Of a stretch of 64,000 nt of DNA, positions 57,005-64,000 are shown one piece after another. Made by a program: the position numbers and the translations under genes. Source of the stretch: Aspidiotus rigidus (Eukaryota; Arthropoda; Insecta; Hemiptera; Diaspididae); the NCBI GenBank assembly GCA_035079385.1, contig JAVHKY010000011.1, positions 11,302,001 through 11,366,000 on the forward strand, written 5' to 3'. Under the pieces are notes generated by a model. It did not search any database and had not been told where the DNA came from. It worked only from the letters and a program-made list of their open reading frames with translations. The first letter of the stretch is position 1. Each line of letters opens with the position of its first letter.

Positions 57005-58560
57005 GCCTAGTATTTGATTATTAGGTTTCTGAACTTGATGTCTTTTAATATCTCGTCATGAATATCTCCGCGGGAATTGATGACAGTGGTGATCAGATCG
57101 CTAATCCTCTTCCTGGCTGTAGAACTTGTTATAAAATCGGCACACGACGAAGGTGGAGATATCTGAAGACGACGACCTTCGAGTGTGTATGTGCTCCTCA
57201 ACCCTAACCCAGTCCTACCAATAAAGAGGGCTGGACCATCCTGACATTCGATCTTATGGACACCATTTTTCTTTAAACTTTGGTTCTCAACAGAAGACGC
57301 CGAAGAGCATTATAGAATTATGATGAACAGGGAGGAAGCCAAAGTAGGGAAGGGTACGGCCAAACTCAAGAGAACATTTCCCCAGGCAGGGTGACTTGAT
57401 CGAATCGCCTCTTCTTGTGCTCTGAAGTTTTCGAGGGAGGGAGGTTGTGAGGTCGAAATAGTTTTTCGTGGCCTTTTCATTATCATTTTCTTTATCTTAA
57501 GAATAAGGTGGTTCAATTTAGCGAGGGATTTGAGGATCTCAACTTCTCGGGTAAAATCGGTATAATCTATAGGAATGTGGATTAGTCTATGAATAAAACA
57601 ATGAAGGTCCAGGAAATTATCTTGAGACCCCACCCACGTTTCTATAGTTAAACGAATAGAAACTCTTGAAGAGGTTGAAGAACTCGGCAAGAAAATTTTT
57701 TGGGAAATTTGAGAAACTCCGCCATTTCCTCGTTGGGGAGACACGCGTCATCAAGAAGCGCACCTAGAAACTGAGAGCTAGGAAATTTAGGGATGTGTGG
57801 GAAAAACTAAACAGCATCAAAAGAAACTGGGTGAGGACCTAGAGAGGAAGAGACGTCCGTAGTGGTGTCAACGAGGGTTACGGAATTTTTTATGGAGTAA
57901 GGGAAGACGAAGTGGATATGTGGGTCTTGAACCATTTGTACAGGAATGTAGCGTGCAAAAAGATGGGGAAGAGATATAGAAAACTACCGGATGCATCGGA
58001 ATGGTGGCGGCGTGCACCATACACAAGAGGAGGTACCTCTCGAAGGAAGAACCATTGATGATATGCTCGCTTTTGTCAATCATTTTCCTCACCTCGTTTA
58101 CATAGCCTGAAAATCGAAGTTTCTGTTCAGGATAGAACCACTCTTCTCATTATCGTTCGTCTCTCTCCTATATGACGAGAGCATTACCTTTATCGGATTC
58201 AGTGATCATCACGTTTTTCTCCATAGTGCTTTTCTGCTAGCCCATGGTTGCAGATTTGAGCGAGCTATCCATAGAGGGAATTGGAGTTTTGTTGAAGACT
58301 TTGGCTACGGAGTTGTGGACGTTAAAACCTGGACCTGCAATTTTGATGTTAAATTGACGACTAGATTTGTTTGAGCCTCTCAACAGAAGCATTGTGGAGG
58401 ATCTCCTCATCAACCTATTTGAATTGTACGTAAAAGAGATTGATAAGCCGAAGCTGAAAGTGATAACCGGAAGTTCCGGTCGAGACATTGGAGCTGGCGC
58501 CGTGATGACCAGAGGCAATCGTTGACGAGTTGATTTTCTGGGTCTTCCTGTCTTACAAAC
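57005..58560 (-). pseudogene. Penelope-like element: RT remnants and GIY-YIG endonuclease, in the G3 intron
   Basis: On the minus strand from 58560 leftward: an N-terminal region (GPGFNVHNSVAKVF), MITESDKGNALVI (58208-58168, the DKG block of Penelope RTs), a diverged VSFDA...FPHIP block (about 57824-57770), IHRLIHIPIDYTDFTREVEI (57620-57560) with AKLNH, and a GIY-YIG-like NGVHKIECQDGPALFIGRT (57270-57211). Stops and frame changes separate the blocks, and the catalytic DD box is not visible. Penelope elements encode an RT joined to a GIY-YIG endonuclease. Confidence 0.8.
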
Positions 58561-58990
58561 AATCGCTGAACGTGTGGCACTCCTCATTAGGAACTCACCT
58601 AAGTCAGAAGTGGTGAGCAGGCTTCCAAGCAAATTGAAGCGTGTTGTAAGACTGAGTTTTCCGTACCATCGTCTTATTGTAAGAACCAAAGATAAAATTC
58701 TTAAAAAATGGAGAAGTGATGTCTACAAGATTGTTCAGCCCTCTTTATTAACAAGGCTGTGTGGGGTTGTGGAGCAGATACACGCTCGGAGGTCGTCGTC
58801 TTCAGGTATTTCCACCTTCACCGATCCCTTGATCTCAAATGATTGTCGATTCAGAAAGGGGTCGAAAGTTTTGCTACACATCGAGAATTCTCACTTTGAA
58901 CGATTGGTGTTTAAGCGTCATTCTAATTATTCCGACAGCCTTCTTCTCAACAAGTTCTTGTCTGAGGGAGGCTTCACCAACATCATATAA
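58560..58990 (+). pseudogene. Second Penelope-like fragment in opposite orientation
   Basis: 58574-58990 is open for 138 aa: PSKLKRVVRLSFPYHRLIVRTKDKI, SDVYKIVQPSLLTRLCGVVEQIHARR and ending SLLLNKFLSEGG. At nucleotide level 58720-58810 matches the GIY-YIG segment of the minus-strand copy (for example cagccctctttatt, ggtcgtcgtcttcag). It therefore is the 3' part of another copy of the same element, joined at its 5' side to the first copy. Confidence 0.78.
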
Positions 58991-59513
58991 GTATTCTCCT
59001 TCCTACCGTTGAGTCTGTTTCCAACTCATTCCGAAGATGGTTTTTCAACTCAATGTACTTAGTTTGTGTAAAATTAGAAATGGAGGAGGATAAGAGGTCA
59101 AACGAGAATTGAATTTTTATTCAAGGTTGAGTTGGAGACAGGAAGGTGAGGGAAACAGAGAACAAGAAATTGGGTTTGAATATGGGTCTATGGAAGGGAA
59201 GTGGAGGTTTGGTTGCTGTTGTACATGAGTCGAGTTCAGGGATCATCCTAGGGCTATTTCAAGACACCGAAATTTATTGATTGAACTTTATGGTAACGCC
59301 ACATAATCAATCAAGTATTACGACTTTAAAGTTTGAATAATTTTCCGAGTCTTGTTATGCCTGAAACGCGTTGAAAAGATACTTTTATAAAGTAGAATAC
59401 CATCAAAAAAAAAAAAAAAATTACAATAAATACCCTAATTAATCTCATAGGTATTTCTAAAGGAAGCTTTGGAGTAAATTACTCATTTTATCATGTAATA
59501 TGACTGTTACAGG
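58991..59513 (+). other. Distal part of the G3 intron with splice acceptor
   Basis: No gene seen. An A run lies at 59405-59419. The intron ends atgactgttacag|gtcagaaatt (AG 59512-59513), as the G1 intron does at 48410-48411. Confidence 0.55.
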
Positions 59514-59950
59514 TCAGAAATTATCGGGACAACGATTGGGACAAGGACGTCATCTCCGTCACATATAGCGTGCAGATTTTTGTAATAAGATCTTCTACCA
59601 AGTTACGAGTATATTATTTGTTGTGAATATCTTAATGTTATTTATCGTGAATTTGTGATTTATATTTTAATTTCTGTGTACCTATTTTATAAATTAATTT
59701 TATTTTCTTCGTCAACTATTTAATTGATATTTTCGTACGACGGGGGCAACTTTTCTTAGACTATATCCGTATTTATCTACGCGTATAATCCAGGTGATTT
59801 TGTTTCAAATATTTTCATTTTATTTGAGAGATTACTTTAATTCTGGTTTCTCTATCGCTCAATTGTTTACTAGTGCAAGGATATAATATTATGTTAATTT
59901 AAATTGTGAATAAGGTCTTTATTAATAAAATTGATTTGAGGATTCTACGA
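59514..59950 (+). other. Probable 3' exon of G3 with polyadenylation signal
   Basis: Starts gtcagaaattat like the G1 exon at 48412; parallels it through atttgtgattta ... tttctgtgtacc. AATAAA at 59924-59929 within attaataaaattgattt is shared with G2 (51451-51466). Confidence 0.62.
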
Positions 59951-60079
59951 CTATTTCCAACAGCACTACGCGTAGTTGGGAAAGAAGCCTTCGAGCTAGA
60001 GGTATGATGGGAGGGTGGAAAAATTGGAAGAACTTTATTATTGAGCTAGTATTTATAAAGAAAGAGGAGATTCAAAAAC

Positions 60080-60900
60080 CAGAGTCAACTAGCGAGCTGT
60101 CGTCTTTGTTAAAATCTATCCGAATTGATCGTCGACATAGAAAATATTTTTTTATTTCTAAATTCGTGTACTTTTTTCCGCTCCACTGTTCTCAAAAGAA
60201 AGTCTTAGTTTATAGAAATGCTGAACTATAAAACTTGGAGCCTCGATTAAAGTTGAATTTGAACTTATTTGTCATAGGGCTTGCTCACATTATGCCTGAA
60301 AGTTGAAGGAGTTGATTGAGGAGTGTTGCAGAATAAGCAGCTTTTCTAAATCTTAGATCGAAGTCATTTGAAAATTTAAACGCCATATTTCCACAGTAGT
60401 CATTATGAAGTACTCTGCATACTGGTAAGCCCATGGACCGCCATGTTTAGTTGTTTATTCTTACATTTCCCTAATTAGGTAAGAAATTCGTACAACTAGA
60501 GGAGCTACTTTGTGTCCCTTACTAACGCTGAGTTTCTTATTGTCGTTCTCCAACAATATTCAAATCTTGATAAATTATTATCGGTTATTTGAATAAAGCG
60601 CCAGAAGTATTCTCGTTCAATGTAAAAAGATGTCGAATCCGAAAAATCAAGTGGGGGTGGGAGGCGCTAGAAGTATTCTCGTTCAATGTAAACAGATGTC
60701 GAATCCGAAAAATCAAGTGGGGGTGGGCCCACCCCCACTTGATTTTTCGGATTCGACATCTGTTTACATTGAACGAGAATACTTCTAGCGCCTTAATTTG
60801 AACAGGGTAACGATTAAATATGGCGCTCCATGTAAAGCGATTACAACTTTCAAGCGTGGCCTTTTTATTGGAGACTGCAATGTGATAAAATTGTGAGGTC
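60080..60900 (+). pseudogene. Relic of a fifth gene unit (upstream flank only)
   Basis: 60085-60400 follows the order of 62520-62850 upstream of G4 and 49830-50200 upstream of G2 (atcgatccg/aattgatcg, gttgaaggagttgattg...gagtgttgcagaa, aaacgccatat). It breaks at about 60420, and 60842-60882 (tttcaagcgtggcc ... gagactgc) resumes the gttcaaacgtggtctg ... gaaaactgc block. No ATTATTCCTG element, initiator or coding exon follows; composite repeat starts at about 60900. Confidence 0.6.
60598..60792. repeat. Perfect 130-bp palindrome preceded by a direct copy of its arm
   Basis: 60663-60792 is identical to its own reverse complement: two 65-base arms (ggcgctagaagtattctcg ... gtgggggtggg) with no spacer, centre between 60727 and 60728. 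60598-60662 is another copy of the left arm with a few changes (gcgccagaagtattctcg, aaaaagatg). Confidence 0.97.
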
Positions 60901-62330
60901 ACAGACCCGGACTTTGGAGCTATATACAATAAGGAAGGACTTGAAAAACTCACGGGTTCCTTAACGGAGGTGAACGATGGATGGCAAGGAACCTGTTTTA
61001 TGGGGCACGTGGGATCTAAAAAATATTCAGGTACCAGATCTATGTGACGTCACAGGCCCGGATCTTAAAGCTATAGTGAGGAGACTTGGAAAAATTCCGA
61101 CCGAGCTATTTATGGTAGGAGGCGGACGTAGAATACTTTGGAAGGACGTTCTTAGTTTTATGGTGTGTGAAGCGTTGCTTATCGAGCTCATTAAAGGGGC
61201 TAATTCCATTGTGTAGAAAGCATTGTATACCTCGTTACTCGAAGGGGCTACCTTTCAGGCTATATAAACCGATCACAGGACGGGGATTTAGATAATTTTT
61301 AAGCTCCGAGCTTTGCTGAACCGCGGACATTTTCTCCAAGAACCCCCTGACATAGGACTGTAGAAACTTGGGTATTCTTGAAGTCATACAATAGTAGTTG
61401 GTACAGTGGCAGTGCAATTAAGTAACTTGCAAACTATATAGAAGGGCGACTTAGAGTTTATGGGGTACCTTAGAAGGGCGTTCTAAACCTCATGGCTTTT
61501 TAAGCCTTGCATATCTAATTCATTGAAGGGGTTATATACACGTATCTCCGAGCTACATATAATGTGAATATGATCTTAGAATACTTTAGAAGAACGTTTT
61601 GTCTTATGGTGTTCGATGCGTTGCATATCTGGCTCATTGAAGGGGACAAGTCAATAGGTGTATGAAGTATTGCATGTCTAGTCACACAAGGGAGCTATCT
61701 TTCAGTCTATGTATACCATCAACCACCGAGCTGTAATAAACCGAGCTTTGCTAGCCTGCTGGATGGCGGACGGCGGACATTTTCTCCAAAAGAACCCCGG
61801 ATGAAGGATTCCGGAAACTTTGATAGACTAGTTGTATTTTGGGTATCCTTGAAGTCATACCATCAATGATTGGTTTAGTGTAGATGATAGAAGGGTGATT
61901 TGGAGTTTGATGCGGTGCCTTACAAGGGCGTTCTGAACCTCATGGTGTTTGAAGTCTTGCATATAGGTTCATTGAAGGGGCCAAGCAAATTGGTGTATGA
62001 AGCATTGCATATCTAGTTACTTGAAGGGTCTATGCTTTAGGCTGTAAACACCGATCCCCAAGCTATATATGATAATATGATACAAGGGGGACTTACAATA
62101 CCTTGGAAGAACATTCTGAGTTTGAAGCGTTGCATATCTAGCTCATTGAAGGAGCTAAGTCAATGGGTATCTAGTTAATCGAAAGGGCTATCTTTCAGCC
62201 TATATACACCGATTATCGAGCTATAATATTATGATAGGAGTGGAACTTCCGGCCGGCCGACGGACGCAGACAGTGGACATTTTTTCGGGGGGGGGGGGGA
62301 TAAAACAGGTTCACTGTTGAAATTTTGATC
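60900..62330. repeat. Composite repeat and tandem 300-450-bp units upstream of G4
   Basis: 60900-61130 is composite repeat (acgggttccttaacgg, tgtgacgtcacaggcc). 61210-62230 contains about four tandem, irregular units marked by gggctatctttcagcc (61245, 61690, 62028, 62185), gcgttgcatatctag (61505, 61618, 61975, 62119) and gaagggcgttctaaacctc (61470, 61925). 62240-62330 again holds composite blocks and a G run at 62287-62299. No genes. Confidence 0.75.
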
Positions 62331-62334
62331 TTAG

Positions 62335-62960
62335 CTAGGCACATGAGGAGAGTGAGGGGATCATCGGGCTGTGTATAGGAGCCAAGAGGATTCCAAGAAC
62401 TTCGAGTTTGCACTCGGCTATATTGTGTACTAATGTAGAAAGTGGTGAGGGAAACTTTGCGAATATCTGAATTTGGAACCATACATAAGTGAGGTTGGCT
62501 TGGAAAGAATATCATACAGATCTACATCAAAATCGATCCTAATTGATTGTCCAAATCGTAAAAAATGAATAAGACCCCACGAGATGCGAAAAAAATGAAT
62601 GAGCCCCGTGTTTTTTTATCTTGGAATTTGTGTATCACTTCCGCTTCTTTGAATGTTAGAGAAAGTTTAAATGCCACCCTCCCTTAAAACAATAAGCTTA
62701 TAGCCATCATCAAAGTCGTAGTTGAATGAGGAATATCATGTTCCGATCTTGCTCCTTCTATAGCTTAAGGTGTGAGACAAGAGCAGTTTCTCTAAAACTT
62801 ATATCTAGTTCATAAACGCCATATTTTCAAAATGATACTATCGCAATTTTTAGAAATGCAGAGCTCCAACATGATCTGTTCGTCGAAGACTGCTTCGGAA
62901 CAAACACTCCTTACCCTTCGGCGTTAATGTTGCTACCCAGCCAAAACATGATATAAACAT
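62335..62960. other. Upstream flank of G4, part of the duplicated unit
   Basis: From 62525 the sequence parallels 49835-50300 upstream of G2; the gcagagctccaacatgatctg ... ggcgttaatg block lies at 62858-62930. The minus-strand frame at 62213-62515 spans repeat and flank and is not supported as a gene. Confidence 0.5.
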
Positions 62961-63048
62961 TATCTCAACCGACTAGTTTATTCCTGCCAGATAACTTGAA
63001 TTTCTAAGAAGTACCTAAATATAAACATTGCAAAAGAGAGTCAGTTGT
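62958..63048 (+). promoter_or_regulatory. Promoter of G4: shared element, TATA-like box, TCAGTT initiator
   Basis: attatctcaaccgac / tagtttattcctgcc at about 62961-62990; taaatata at 63016-63023; TCAGTT at 63041-63046, 75 bases before the ATG; then ttttgcccagcgttgg as in G1 (ttttgccctgcatcgg). Confidence 0.7.
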
Positions 63049-63117
63049 TTTTTGCCCAGCGTTGGAGCAACGATTCATACTGGGTTCTCGATTTAGTGCA
63101 GCTCGAGTTTTTAGAAA

Positions 63118-63678
63118 ATGCCATCATCTGCTTGCGAACTAGGCGAAAATTCTCTAATCAATCTCGAAGAAGAAAAATGCCTTTGTGTCAGTTGGTTTTA
63201 CGAGTATCTCGCGAATCGTCGTCAGTTGTGTTTTTATCTTGGATTGGCAATATTTATTTTAGGTTTTATATTGACTATTGTATTTGCCGCATTTCAGCTT
63301 GTTACTTTAGAAATCGATGGATTTATTATTCATATATTTTTCCTTATCGGATTTTCCTTCTTTATATCCTTAACTGCGTGTTTGATCATTGACTTCCGAG
63401 AAAAAGAAGAATACATGGAAAGGTCGAGGCGTCGAGAACTACGAGATCAACAAGAACAACCGCTGATAATATTACATGAAGAGGACGAACAACGGGACAG
63501 ACTTGTAGAAGCAGAATTAGGACGACACTTAGAAAAACTATCAACGCGAGAAGGCAGTAGTTCTATACAAGAAAGTGAAGAAGAACGACTAATTCCACAT
63601 GTAAGGCAGGAAAAAGACAGTAATGAGATGAAGCCGCCACCGTATATTTCAGTTCATAATCCGGTAATAGATTTGTAA
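63118..63678 (+). CDS. G4: family member with tail shortened by a stop (186 aa)
   Basis: ATG 63118 (MPSSACELGEN), matching the start position of the other members. LEEEKCLCVSWFYEYLANRRQL (about 17-38), hydrophobic segments 41-64 (LGLAIFILGFILTIVFAAF) and 72-98 (IIHIFFLIGFSFFISLTACLII), then basic EKEEYMERSRRREL and a Glu/Gln-rich tail with ERLIPHVRQEKDSNEM, KPPPYISVHNPVIDL. The PPPY is a possible WW-domain ligand not seen in the other members. TAA at 63676 stands where G1 has Gln (NPAIYLQE). The same frame then reads ECPNSSETSAEVYNSVARW before the next stop, matching the G1 tail (ESSQTS), so the stop is probably a lesion. Confidence 0.8.
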   Translation: MPSSACELGENSLINLEEEKCLCVSWFYEYLANRRQLCFYLGLAIFILGFILTIVFAAFQLVTLEIDGFIIHIFFLIGFSFFISLTACLIIDFREKEEYMERSRRRELRDQQEQPLIILHEEDEQRDRLVEAELGRHLEKLSTREGSSSIQESEEERLIPHVRQEKDSNEMKPPPYISVHNPVIDL

Positions 63679-64000
63679 GAGTGCCCTAATTCTTCTGAAA
63701 CCTCAGCAGAAGTATACAATAGCGTTGCGAGATGGTGAATAAATGCGGCAATCTCCATTGGGAGGCTGTGGCGTTATATAAATTTTCATCCAAAGACACG
63801 CTTCCAAAAAAGATAGGTTGTTAGCTGCGGATAATGGATGATGATGAATCTGTAAATGGTACCGTATCAAGGGATTCTCTTCCTGAAATAAAAATTCGAA
63901 AAAGTTAATTTCTTGCGGAATTCTCTGCGTTGTGAATTTCGCTGTTCATCAGGTACGTAGAATTCAATATAAGAACGGTCATTTAATACCTAATTTTGAA
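63679..64000 (+). other. Lost tail, 3' UTR and splice donor of G4
   Basis: 63679-63741 is the tail remnant. gctgttcatcag|gtacgt (donor GT 63953-63954) matches those after G1 and G3; the 3' exon would lie beyond the window. Confidence 0.6.

Noticed and set aside
58237..58689. 150-aa minus-strand frame as an independent gene
   Set aside because: It overlaps the junction of two inverted Penelope-like fragments and carries only degraded Penelope N-terminal sequence.

Overview
This is insect nuclear DNA. The clearest proof is a spliced, full-length seven-transmembrane insect odorant receptor gene (7285-9885). The reverse transcriptases of Jockey, R1-like and Penelope type, the hAT-type elements with 8-bp target duplications and the TCAGT-type initiators all fit an arthropod. 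The order cannot be fixed from the sequence alone. No rRNA, canonical tRNA, CRISPR or bacterial gene was seen.

Layout. 1-2.5 kb: the start of an unidentified minus-strand gene at the left edge, then an intact single-exon gene pairing an ADD-type (GATA-like plus PHD) zinc module with a C-terminal RING, and beside it a tandem partial copy of its own 3' end. 3.8-5.4 kb: a 1.5-kb hAT-like element with a perfect 8-bp target duplication. 7.3-9.9 kb: the odorant receptor; its last intron carries a second hAT-like element that contains a 7-bp minisatellite and a tRNA-like sequence. 10.6-32 kb: no intact gene. Islands of unique intergenic DNA alternate with decayed R1-like LINE fragments, a 12-bp-period minisatellite, a 1.1-kb GAA tract, arrays of a composite dispersed repeat rich in TGACGTCA palindromes, and a 1.46-kb foldback element. 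32.8-37.2 kb: a nearly complete Jockey-clade LINE with target duplication, carrying two inactivating lesions. 37.2-39.4 kb: unique DNA. 40-43.8 kb and 51.6-53.8 kb: two inverted copies of a composite repeat, which enclose the first two genes of a cluster.

The most novel part is 44-64 kb: four plus-strand, tandemly duplicated genes (here called G1-G4) for small proteins I do not recognise. Each has a short acidic N-terminus, a juxtamembrane C/W/F/N motif, two hydrophobic segments, a basic stretch and a long polar tail with a conserved IPV...(V/L)H(N/D)P block. They share an upstream element (ATTATTCCTG), a TCAGTT initiator 75-87 bases before the ATG, and for G1, G3 and G4 a splice donor after the stop codon; G1 and G3 also have a matching acceptor 2.6-3.0 kb downstream. 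G1 and G3 are open throughout; G2 and G4 have lost their tails to in-frame stops. A relic of a fifth unit lies between G3 and G4, broken up by a perfect 130-bp palindrome. The introns of G1 and G3 hold a decayed Jockey-like LINE and a pair of inverted Penelope-like fragments.

All functional statements come from reading motifs by eye; no searches or alignments were run.
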